A stretch of 64,000 bases of DNA from Asparagopsis taxiformis (lineage: Eukaryota; Rhodophyta; Florideophyceae; Bonnemaisoniales; Bonnemaisoniaceae): positions 1 through 64,000 of the forward strand of contig JALQPE010000733.1 of the NCBI GenBank assembly GCA_030407315.1, read 5' to 3'. The translations under genes were made by a program, and so were the position numbers. The notes under the pieces were generated by a model that made no database searches, had not been told where the DNA came from, and saw only the letters and a program-made list of their open reading frames with translations. Every line of letters begins with the position of its first letter. Position 1 is the first letter of the stretch. This document shows positions 45,011 through 53,647 of the stretch, piece by piece.

Positions 45011-45388
45011 CTAACCGCTCCGGAACAGCAACACAGCCATCTTATCGATGTAGAAGTAGAAAAACCCAGCAGCTTCGTGCGTTACGTAAGAACCAAAGTG
45101 ACGACCGACGATGCAATGCCAACTTGGCTGATAGCGTTCATCAAACTCGCGCTTGAGATACTGCGCCATGTCGCGCTCAAGCTCGAAACGGTCCAGAACT
45201 GTAATAGCGAGCTCCACAGCCTTGCGCTGCATGTCCTCTGGCATATCGGAGGATTTTATTACGACGCGCGGCTGATTGGTCTGGCGAGAGTGAGTTGGGG
45301 ACAATGGCTTTACAGCGGACGGCGGTGGTGCCACTGGTTCTGCCGTTTTGGGGACTGGCTCCTGGTGTGGGGCTGCTGAAGTTGCCAT
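45011..45388 (-). CDS. LC8-type dynein light chain (DYNLL) with N-terminal extension
   Basis: 125 residues. A Pro-rich extension of about 40 residues precedes an LC8 domain matching the family to its end: VVIKSSDMPEDMQRKAVELA, ITVLDRFELERDMAQYLKRE, FDERYQPSWHCIVGRHFGSY, VTHEAAGFFYFYIDKMAVLL and FRSG. The GRHFGSYVTHE partner-binding strand is intact. LC8 is a dimeric hub that binds short linear motifs in many proteins as well as dynein, so it can persist where flagella and dynein are absent. The gene is convergent with SF3B2 (76 bp between stop codons) and divergent from Man1 at 490 bp. Confidence 0.93.
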   Translation of the reverse strand: MATSAAPHQEPVPKTAEPVAPPPSAVKPLSPTHSRQTNQPRVVIKSSDMPEDMQRKAVELAITVLDRFELERDMAQYLKREFDERYQPSWHCIVGRHFGSYVTHEAAGFFYFYIDKMAVLLFRSG

Positions 45389-45878
45389 GATTTGTGACGG
45401 ATGATCGATTGATTTGACGCTGGCGGAAGCGGTGGACGTGACGGATTGAGGTTGTGGAAATCTTGGAGAAGGGTGGAGCGGAGTCGGATAGGAAAGTGTG
45501 TCTAGTTGAGGTTGGCGAAATATTCAAACTATTTTTTTGTACTTCCAACCGTCAAGCGATCGACACGTGCGTTCGTCAGCCACCGGAATCTGCAACATGA
45601 TCGACCGCAGATATTTGCAAATCACCCAATCAGCACGCACTTGTGATGACAATATAATCCAAGAAACGGCATGCCACGTCATCCACGCGTCACCCTCCTA
45701 TTCGACCACAATTGTCCGCCTTTTTCTTAATATTTAGCGCTGTGCGCGCCACTCATGTACATAGATCACAACTTTCAAATTCGGTTTCCTCTTACATGTC
45801 CTTTCCACGCGTCGCCATCGCCCGTCCATTCCGCCACCGATCCCGCGCCCTCTGCGACCCGACCGCCTCTCTATCACC
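45389..45878. promoter_or_regulatory. Divergent promoter region
   Basis: 490 bp between the LC8 and Man1 start codons. AT-rich near 45520-45540 and TTTTTCTTAATATTTAG near 45720-45736. No gene seen. Confidence 0.4.
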
Positions 45879-48101
45879 ATGGAGACTCGCGAGGACATCG
45901 ACGAAATGCGCGTGGTAGATCTCCGCGACTTTCTCAAGCGTCATTCCGTCAATTTCGCCGAAATCCCCCGCCAGGATGGCAAGCCCGGTCTGCCACGAAA
46001 GGAAGATCTCAAAGCTGCCGCGTACAACGTCGTCGACACCTATGCCGCCGGTTCGCCAGTTCGCGCCCGTCCCGAACAAAATGTCTTCCAGTCCGGCATC
46101 CCAAGCCCGATGTCCAGCCCGGAAAATGCCCGTCGAAACACGCGTGTCGAACAAACCACATCCCCGCCCGCGTCCCCTCCAGCTCAGCCCGCCAGAAGCC
46201 CGCAACGACCCCGCAGAGATGACGCAACCTCCCCGAACACAGCGTCTGCGAAGCGTGCAAAGGCCAAGAGACGCTCCTCCGTCGGCTGGATTGACCCCTC
46301 GCTGCTCGCCATGCTCTCCGAGAGCAAACCATCTCCATCTCCCGCCAAACCCTCCGCTCGCACGTCAAGTACCGTCAACCCAGCCCCAGATGTCGCCCTT
46401 CCCCCGGAATTGGAGGAGCCCATAAATGACACGGTGCAGAATACCCTCCTTCCAGACTCGCCTGGTGCCGCCGAATCACAATCACCCAATGTCATCGATG
46501 TGGACGCATCAAATCCAGACGAAGATATCCTCATATATTCCGAGTCTGAGGCGGCTTCCGATGTCGCTTCTGATGCCGGATCGACTCTCGAGTTCGATGA
46601 TGAGCATTCCCATCCCTCCTTTGTCGATATGCGTATCACCCAACTGCAAGAATGGCTGCGTGAACATGGTGTTTCATATCCCCCGCGTAGCCGAAAGGTA
46701 GAACTTGTCAGCATTGCTCGTGCACATGCGCTGTATATGGAAACAGCTAGCACTGATATAAACGACGTCAATACTGTCACAGTCCCTGAACCCCGTCTAA
46801 ACTACCATACGAGTGAACGTAAGGGTAAGTCAAACTCTTCGCTGGCAAGAAGGAGGAGAACTATTACATCGCCTCTTGACGATGACGACGAAGACAAACC
46901 CCAAGCCCACAGGCGCCATTCGCGAAAAACAAAAACTCGTCGCAGGTCTATCGGAGAGCGTATCACTGGTTCTATCTCCCGCATCAATGGTCGCATCGTT
47001 CTCCTTCTCATGTCGCTCGTTCTTATTGCTGCTCTTGTGGTCTCAATTGGAAATGCTTATCGAGCTGCCACAAGGCCGTATTGCGATACAGACGTGACAG
47101 AACCAATTGAAGTTGATGGTATCGCTTGTAGGCTCTGCCCCAAAAATGGCAGATGTATATCTGGGAACGTCACTTGTGACCAGTCGTATACTCTTTTCGA
47201 TAACGCTTGTGTGGAAGACCAAGATGTCAGCCGTTACGCAGATGACATTGCAAAACGCGTTTACACAGCACTTTCAAAGCTTGCTGGTGATGCGCAATGC
47301 GGATCTGGTGGGCCGAGTACCCTCACAGAGTCGGAGTTGAAGAAAGCGTTTGCACCAAACCTGTCTTTCGAAGGACGGGATGATGTGCAGGTTTCGTATC
47401 GCACTCGACGACAGAGGTTCGACCCAGAAAAGTATGAAGCAGCATTTGACAAGGCGATGCAGCAGCTTCAGAATGATCCAGTACGATTCAATATTCACTT
47501 TGAAGGAGACAAAAGTGTTGGAGATATAGTGTATCAATCCAATGAGCCCATCTTCTCTTTCAAGTGCCAGCTTTCTCGTCTGTTGTGGCGAAACTGGAAA
47601 ATTGTTACTGCCTTTGTCACTGTTGTCACGCTGTATTTTTACATCTCCTACCAGCGAAACCGCAAGCGAAAACATCAGGAGTATATTATGCAAGTGTATA
47701 ACGAAGCTTGTGGGTCGCTTCTACATCAAAAGGAACAATATGGTAGGGGTGAGGAGGAAAATGGATTTGTGATCGATATTCAACTCCGTGATGAGCTTCT
47801 AGGCCGGGCAACTCCCGAGACCTCTAAAATATGGGCGGAAGTCGAGGATCATCTACAGCATGATACAAGAGTTCATCGATCTGGCCCCAGAATTCTGGAT
47901 GGCACTCCGTGTTATGTCTGGGAATGGAAGGGAAGATTGAGTCTGGGTGGAAGCAGAAGAAGCAGTCTGGGAAGCCGAGCTAGCTATGCCAGCAGTTTTA
48001 GTAGCCAGGAAAACCTTGCAGCCTTGAACACAATGGGGTCTCCACAGCAAGCGTCTTTCATGGGTGCTCTACGTCAACGGTTAAACGCTATGCAACGATA
48101 G
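45879..48101 (+). CDS. Man1/Src1/Heh-type inner nuclear membrane protein
   Basis: 740 residues, single exon. Two HeH/SAP-like helical modules: MRVVDLRDFLKRHSVNFAEI (about 9-50) and VDMRITQLQEWLREHGVSYP (about 247-290). They are separated by a long Ser/Pro-rich linker with basic stretches (KRAKAKRRSS). A basic patch (RRHSRKTKTRRRS) precedes transmembrane segment 1 (VLLLMSLVLIAALVVSIGNA, about 370-390). The lumenal MSC domain carries a CRLCPKNGRCISGNVTC cysteine motif. Segment 2 (IVTAFVTVVTLYFYISYQ) lies near 575-592, followed by the nucleoplasmic winged helix (about 610-690) and a Ser-rich tail. This is the Src1/Heh1/Man1 layout. Such proteins link chromatin to the inner nuclear membrane and work with ESCRT in nuclear-envelope and pore quality control. 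Confidence 0.9.
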   Translation: METREDIDEMRVVDLRDFLKRHSVNFAEIPRQDGKPGLPRKEDLKAAAYNVVDTYAAGSPVRARPEQNVFQSGIPSPMSSPENARRNTRVEQTTSPPASPPAQPARSPQRPRRDDATSPNTASAKRAKAKRRSSVGWIDPSLLAMLSESKPSPSPAKPSARTSSTVNPAPDVALPPELEEPINDTVQNTLLPDSPGAAESQSPNVIDVDASNPDEDILIYSESEAASDVASDAGSTLEFDDEHSHPSFVDMRITQLQEWLREHGVSYPPRSRKVELVSIARAHALYMETASTDINDVNTVTVPEPRLNYHTSERKGKSNSSLARRRRTITSPLDDDDEDKPQAHRRHSRKTKTRRRSIGERITGSISRINGRIVLLLMSLVLIAALVVSIGNAYRAATRPYCDTDVTEPIEVDGIACRLCPKNGRCISGNVTCDQSYTLFDNACVEDQDVSRYADDIAKRVYTALSKLAGDAQCGSGGPSTLTESELKKAFAPNLSFEGRDDVQVSYRTRRQRFDPEKYEAAFDKAMQQLQNDPVRFNIHFEGDKSVGDIVYQSNEPIFSFKCQLSRLLWRNWKIVTAFVTVVTLYFYISYQRNRKRKHQEYIMQVYNEACGSLLHQKEQYGRGEEENGFVIDIQLRDELLGRATPETSKIWAEVEDHLQHDTRVHRSGPRILDGTPCYVWEWKGRLSLGGSRRSSLGSRASYASSFSSQENLAALNTMGSPQQASFMGALRQRLNAMQR

Positions 48102-48519
48102 AAGTTTTGTCGTGAAACTACTTTCTTGAGCATGTTCCATTTTGTGATGGTGTTTATCAGATTCTGATGTGCTTCAACTCCATTCCTAACCATAGCATAT
48201 CTGCAGCTGTACATATATATTAACGCCATATGCTTTCATTATGCCCTTAATGATTACGATGTTTACAATCATTTGAGTCCTGTTTTGTTGTAGAGAACTT
48301 GTCAGGTGAGGTCATATCTCCTTGGAAGCTCTGCTGTAGTCTGTAGGTTTTGTCGGTCTATTCCCGAGGTCAAGTATAGCATTGAATAAAACTATCAATT
48401 GCCTTGTGTGCTCAATCATCTCTTCATAACTTTGTCGAAAATCCATGTCAGGATATCGTGTGCGCAGCATTCAAGTCATGGACAGTCTACAACACATACA
48501 ATACATCTTTGAAGAACAT
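48102..48519. other. Intergenic between convergent genes
   Basis: 418 bp of AT-rich sequence between the stop codons of the Man1-like and GT90 genes; both 3' UTRs. No gene seen. Confidence 0.5.
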
Positions 48520-50082
48520 CTAGTACTTTGATCCACTACCACTTGCAGCAGACTTTGCCTGACGAATACTGAACTCTTCCAAAGCTACCTCCCAGTATTG
48601 TTGCATCGCCCGTTCTGTAATATAGCGGTCTGCAAACGCGTTCTGATTACGGACGATTTGTTGTGTAAACAAGTCGTTATTTGTTGCCCATTTGACATTC
48701 TTAACGAGATCATCCATGAGCAAACTAGTTGGGATGAAATGAACCCATGGCTTCATCAGAGGCGTGAAAAATTCTTGTGTTTCAGCTCTATGAATAAAGA
48801 CGGCACTGTTCATGAAGAGGAGAGCTCGCAGCCTTTCTGCCCAATCTATTTGAAAATGTAGCATGAGCATCATCAAGATAGTGTCAGATTTGTTGTTCGG
48901 AAACTATCACTCCATGAGGACAAAAAAAGTTGTACACAGAAGAATTACGAGACGAAGAGCCATTCAGCTTGACTTACCTTGGTTGCTGCCAACGTTGAGA
49001 ATATATTTATACTTCTGATAATCCAGGAAATCGACAGACTCTCCCAAATCAGGAGCACCATCAAGTTGAGAATCGGGAGCACTATCCTTTGGTCTAATTT
49101 GGGTAAATCCGATATCAAAAAGCTCCGGTTGTGACATTGCCTTTTCGTACATCACACCTCGGTTCACATCGCGCCAGCTCTCTGCCCTTTCACAACGACC
49201 GCTGTTCTCCTCATTGCATGACCCAAGTTTGTATGTTTGCATACCCAGAGCGCCTCGGAAAACAGCCTTTTCCAGCTTTGATGTCCATGGATATTTAGAA
49301 TGGGAGTCTGTTATTTCGCTACTGACGTATGCGTCCCAACCTTGGAGAGGCGTACCCCAGCCCAAGTTCTGGCCTCTTGAGTTTCCGAGTGGGATTGGTA
49401 TCATCATTTTCCATGCTTTCCAATGGCGGGCAGACCCAAATGTTGGAACTAAAGGCCGGGTGCCATCAGTGACCATTACGAGAAAAGTAGCTCCAGCAAG
49501 AGACTGTCCCTTCTCATGAACAATTTTTCCAACCATGTACTTCACTGATGCAGCTCTTGAATGACGATTGGGGCTGTAATTCTCATCAAACGTAACGTTT
49601 CCATCTCGTATGGTGACCAACATGCAACTCTCTTGAATGGAGTGCGAATTGGAATGGTAGTGCTCTCGAATCTTTCGGGCGGAAAATAGACCAGGGGGCG
49701 AGTCATCCATAAAAGATGCAATAACTGCTTTCCAGTCTTGGCGTATAGTTGTAAGTTCCTCAGGTACGCCACTACGGTCTAGAAAGCGATGACGACTTTC
49801 CCGTAGAATACCAACCGAATTTCCAAGCGCTCCCGTTTTGTTTCCAAGAGCGATGAGCTTGGCTTGTAAGAACGAAACTCTTGTCCTTGTCTGTTTATCA
49901 GTGTCTGAAAACGTGGATAGAATGATTGCACGTCTTCTCTGGGCCACTAGTAGTACAGCAGAGGCGAACATAAATACGGCAAATAGATTCATCTGGTTCG
50001 AGCTCTGGAGTCGTTTTGAACGAAGATAGTGCGGCCGCGTTCTAAGAGTTGAGCCTTCAATTGTTGGATCTCTAGTTCCCAT
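48520..50082 (-). CDS. GT90/CAP10-like glycosyltransferase, type II membrane protein
   Basis: Exons 50082-48978 and 48845-48520 with a 132 bp intron (GTAAGT donor, CTGAC branch, AATAG acceptor), giving 476 residues. A basic cytosolic tail and one membrane anchor (LFAVFMFASAVLLVAQRR, about 33-50) precede a stem and the CAP10 catalytic region: WTSKLEKAVFRGALGMQTYK, DIGFTQIRPKD, YKYILNVGSNQ joined by splicing to DWAERLRALLFMNSAVFI, then EFFTPLMKPWVHFIPTSL and WATNNDLFTQQIVRNQNAFA. This matches GT90 (POGLUT/CAP10) order. The family transfers glucose or xylose to proteins or capsule glycans in ER/Golgi. The acceptor here is unknown; a wall or secreted polysaccharide is plausible. Confidence 0.87.
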
Positions 50083-50624
50083 GTTATCTGTGAACTGTGT
50101 CCTGCAGTGTACGGCACGGTAAAGAGTGTGAGATGAATCTAAATCACCCTGGTTTCTCTCACAAAAGAAAAGTTCTGCGACGAGCTAACTAGGGAAAATA
50201 ACCAGCAGATGAGAATAGCACTGTGCTAGCTCTTTGATAATGATTCATACTCCGGTAGAGATGGTCTCATCTGCAATCTAGGATTGCCTTTTTCTATCAA
50301 CAGGTTGAAACCATGCAAGGGCCATTGGTGACTGGACAAAAACAGCACTTTTGGGCTAGATTGTTTTGTCCGACACATATCGCGTCGAAACGGATCACCC
50401 AACAGTGTAGGCAGGGGATATGCTGAACAATTTGTACATGCAAAGGGGCATAATGGCTCTGAAGCTGACATGGACCAAGCTCTGAAATATTGGGCGGTCT
50501 TTGATTATTTCAAATCCTAAATGATCTGAGCTCGCCATTCGTACCCAAAGTAATTCCCTTCGCCCGGTCATTGATCCCAAACCACCATCGCATTCAAACG
50601 TTCAAGACGAACACCGGTGCCTCG
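50083..50624. promoter_or_regulatory. Divergent promoter region
   Basis: 542 bp between the GT90 and BRCT-protein start codons. No clear TATA box and no gene recognised. Confidence 0.35.
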
Positions 50625-52130
50625 ATGGCAGTAACGACATCAAATTTCGAGTGGGAAAACGCGCCACCCGGAACCTATTTGGATTCCCTCGTACTCTACT
50701 TCACGACATGCGCGCTGCGTCAATCCGACGCATATGCTCCGCTGCACACGCGGGCGTTGAAGCTAGCTGCTATGGGGGGCGCGACAGTTTCACCAATACT
50801 AAGTCCGTTGGTGAACTATATCATCATCCTACACACGCCTGTCTCCGCGTCGACGATCCCCGCAATTCGTCGCGCCGAATCGGATGGAGTCATCGTGGCG
50901 AGCCTGGAGTGGCTGGAAAACTGCGTCCTAGAACAGAGCCTGTTGGAAAGTACGGGGTTTCCAGTCGCGACATGGGCGGTTGCTGAAAGCGAAGCAGTGC
51001 GAGAGGCACCTTCGCAACCGGCCATTACCTCAGCGGTGTTCCGCGGCCTACGATGCGCCGTTGGGCCGCTCGCACTGCGGGACCCGGATGGCTGCGCGGC
51101 GGTGACGCAGCAGATATTATCTGGGCGGGGGAAAATGCTGGCGCATAACGGGTCGGGATTTGTGACGTCTGGTGTACCGACGCACGTGGTGTGCGCGGGC
51201 AGTTTGCGTCGCGCAGAAAGGGCGGTATTGGAGGCGTGTCGGAGCACGAATGAGCGATTGGTGGTTGTGACACCGTTCTGGATCGAGAGCTGTGCTCAGG
51301 CAAGAAAGCTACTACGCGTGTCGGATTGTGTACTATTTTCGCCCGTAGAATGTGATGTACCTGTGCGCGGCATGGTGGAGGGCAAAATCTCCGTGACGAT
51401 CAGCGGCTTCCAACGACGGCCGCCGCACGCGGATCTGAATCGGCGACGCGAGGTGCTGTCGGAAATCATCACGCTGCTCGGCGGGACGTACAGCGAGCAG
51501 CTGCGACGGCGGAAGACGACGGTGGTCGTCGCGGAGGTTGTCGGGGGCGTCGAGAGCGACAAGGTGGTCAAGGCGCGCGAATGGGGCATCGAGGTCGTCG
51601 GGTTTGAATGGGTGGTGGCGTGCGCCAGAGAGGGGAAAGTCGCGGATATGAATCGATATCGGATTGCGGCGAGTGCGGAAGATGGGCTGCATACGCCGTC
51701 GCAACCGAAACGCAAGTTGTCGGGCGTGTATGCGAAGCGGAAATCGCCGCGGTTGAACCGAGCAAAGTCGGAGGAGGTTGTCGATCCGGCAACGACGATC
51801 AAGCTGTTTCAGAGATTTGCGGCGGGTCTCAACGAGGAGAGCGGAAGCGGAATGGGCGCGAGTCAGTTTGTAATGCAGAACGCTTCGCTCGAGGCGGATG
51901 ATAGTTTGGAGGACGTGCGACGCAGCGGGAGACGAGGGAGTCGGAGCGCGTCGAGAGATGGAGTCGAGGCGGAGGAACGGGATCGAGGTAGGGAGTGGAG
52001 TATGGATGCTAGTCAGAGTCAGGTTATTGTGCATAGGGATCTCACACCGCCTTCTACGCCCATATTACGGAAGACGGACGGCGTACGCAACATGCCGAAT
52101 CGAGCTGCGAAAGGCAGTCGCAACGGTTAG
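50625..52130 (+). CDS. Multi-BRCT protein, TopBP1/Dpb11/Rad4-like
   Basis: 501 residues from the ATG at 50625. At least three BRCT-like modules can be seen: about 10-105 (GGATVSPILSPLVNYIIILH, ending VASLEWLENCVLEQSLL), about 140-235 (VFRGLRCAVGPLALRD, THVVCAGS, VVVTPFWIESCAQARKLL) and about 250-345 (GKISVTISGFQRRPPHADLN, LGGTYSEQL, VVGFEWVVACAREGKV). Each contains the conserved Trp of the last helix. The VSDCVLFSPVECDVPVRGM link between the second and third modules resembles the TopBP1/Rad4 arrangement. A basic, disordered tail (RKSPRLNRAKSEE and Ser-rich segments) follows. TopBP1-like scaffolds bind phosphorylated replication and checkpoint proteins. MCPH1 or a ligase-IV-like protein are alternatives; no ligase domain is present. 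Confidence 0.75.
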   Translation: MAVTTSNFEWENAPPGTYLDSLVLYFTTCALRQSDAYAPLHTRALKLAAMGGATVSPILSPLVNYIIILHTPVSASTIPAIRRAESDGVIVASLEWLENCVLEQSLLESTGFPVATWAVAESEAVREAPSQPAITSAVFRGLRCAVGPLALRDPDGCAAVTQQILSGRGKMLAHNGSGFVTSGVPTHVVCAGSLRRAERAVLEACRSTNERLVVVTPFWIESCAQARKLLRVSDCVLFSPVECDVPVRGMVEGKISVTISGFQRRPPHADLNRRREVLSEIITLLGGTYSEQLRRRKTTVVVAEVVGGVESDKVVKAREWGIEVVGFEWVVACAREGKVADMNRYRIAASAEDGLHTPSQPKRKLSGVYAKRKSPRLNRAKSEEVVDPATTIKLFQRFAAGLNEESGSGMGASQFVMQNASLEADDSLEDVRRSGRRGSRSASRDGVEAEERDRGREWSMDASQSQVIVHRDLTPPSTPILRKTDGVRNMPNRAAKGSRNG

Positions 52131-52278
52131 AACGTCGTCAATGTACTTGAGTATATTTATTGCGATATGCATCTTCCTCTTGCCAGAGTTGGAACAACAT
52201 ACACAGCAGCTCTCACCAGTCGCATGTGTGGCGCTGCTTGGCCAAAAATCCGATGCCCTTTCGAGTCAACAACCAATC

Positions 52279-53607
52279 ATGGCGCTTCCAAAAACCTCTG
52301 CATTTCCATCGAGACACTTGTCATCATCTCCTAACATCTCCCCAACAATACTACACCAAGTGTCCGTAATTGTCCACAACGCAACTAACCAACCTACTAT
52401 GTCTACCAATCCAACTTCCACCATCACCATGTCAACGCTACCCGTCACCATCACTCATCTCGCCTTCATCGCACCACTCCCCATCGCAACCCCTCAATCC
52501 GCCCGGCGCATCGCCAGACCAATGCACGATCATCGCATAACTTTGAGCGCCACCAATGTCACAACGGCCCCAACACTACCGGCACGTCCGCGTGTGCAGC
52601 CGGCGCATCTTCCACCGGCACTTCTAGACCCCGACAGTTCATTCCAGCAGATACGCAACGTCTCAGTGCATTACAAACTCTACAAATCGCCCATGTCATC
52701 CAGTCTGCTCCTCTGTCTGCACGGATTCGGCGCATCCAATTTTTCCTTCGCGCCCTTCCAGCCCAGCATACAGGAGATGCTCCCAAAGCTTTCTCTTCTC
52801 GCGTACGACGCGCCCGGCTTCGGACTGACCTCGCGTCCGTCATCTTTGCAACTCGCGAAATACTCCTCGCGATTCTCAGCCTCCATTGCAGCGTCGTTCA
52901 CGCACAAGTTTGCACTGCCGACGTCGCTTCTCGGTCATAGTCTCGGAAGCGTAGCTGCAATTTCTGCCGTGATCGCCGATCCCGGCCGTTATGACGCGTT
53001 GATTCTTGTGGCGCCGGCGCTTTTGCCTTCTGGAAGTCCACTGCCAAAGCCTCTGCAAACAGCGCTTCGGTCCTTTCTAAGTCTGCTGACGTTTTTGACT
53101 GTGATGGCGTCGGTGTTGTTGAACCCGATATTCGTGTTGCTGATCCGCCGCCTCGTGCGCGCTGATTCATTCTGGAGGAATGGATTAGCGTTGGCGAGAA
53201 CGTCGCCGCTGCCGGATTACATTGTGGATGGATACAAGAAACCAATGGGCGCGCCGCGATGGGAGATTGGCGTGATCAATTTTACAAGAGCTGCTTTTCT
53301 GGAACGTGTACGCGGCTTGAATAAACGCGAGGATCTGTTGCAACAATATGCTACACGCCCGGACGCGCCGCCAGTGCTCATAATTCACGGTGAAAATGAT
53401 CGCGTGGTACCGCTGGCCAATTCGAAAACACTGACAGAATTGCTCCCCAAAGCCGAGTTGGTGGTGATGAAAGATTGTGGTCACGTGCCGCATGAAGAGC
53501 AACCGGTGCGCTTTGCTGAAATTGTGAAGCGGTTTTTGGAACAAGTGCAGTCTGCGAAGAGAGATGAACAACCACAGACAACTGGCTTAGGCAAAGCTGA
53601 CATGTAA
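52279..53607 (+). CDS. Alpha/beta hydrolase fold protein, probably plastid-targeted
   Basis: 442 residues from the ATG at 52279; other in-frame starts are 52141, 52399 and 52429. A long Ser/Thr/Pro-rich N-terminal region could be a presequence. The catalytic domain shows the oxyanion motif LCLHGFGASNFSFAP, YDAPGFGLTSRP, nucleophile GHSLGSVAAISAV (Ser), acid IIHGENDRVVPLANS (Asp) and MKDCGHVPHEEQPVRFAEIV (His). A lid segment with hydrophobic helices (FLSLLTFLTVMASVLLNPIF) suggests a lipophilic substrate or membrane contact. Plant relatives are plastid hydrolases of mostly unknown substrate. The gene follows the BRCT gene on the same strand with only about 150 bp between stop and chosen start. 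Confidence 0.8.
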   Translation: MALPKTSAFPSRHLSSSPNISPTILHQVSVIVHNATNQPTMSTNPTSTITMSTLPVTITHLAFIAPLPIATPQSARRIARPMHDHRITLSATNVTTAPTLPARPRVQPAHLPPALLDPDSSFQQIRNVSVHYKLYKSPMSSSLLLCLHGFGASNFSFAPFQPSIQEMLPKLSLLAYDAPGFGLTSRPSSLQLAKYSSRFSASIAASFTHKFALPTSLLGHSLGSVAAISAVIADPGRYDALILVAPALLPSGSPLPKPLQTALRSFLSLLTFLTVMASVLLNPIFVLLIRRLVRADSFWRNGLALARTSPLPDYIVDGYKKPMGAPRWEIGVINFTRAAFLERVRGLNKREDLLQQYATRPDAPPVLIIHGENDRVVPLANSKTLTELLPKAELVVMKDCGHVPHEEQPVRFAEIVKRFLEQVQSAKRDEQPQTTGLGKADM

Positions 53608-53647
53608 CGTCGTAGTGGATGTGTACGATTGTATATTTGATTTTGCA

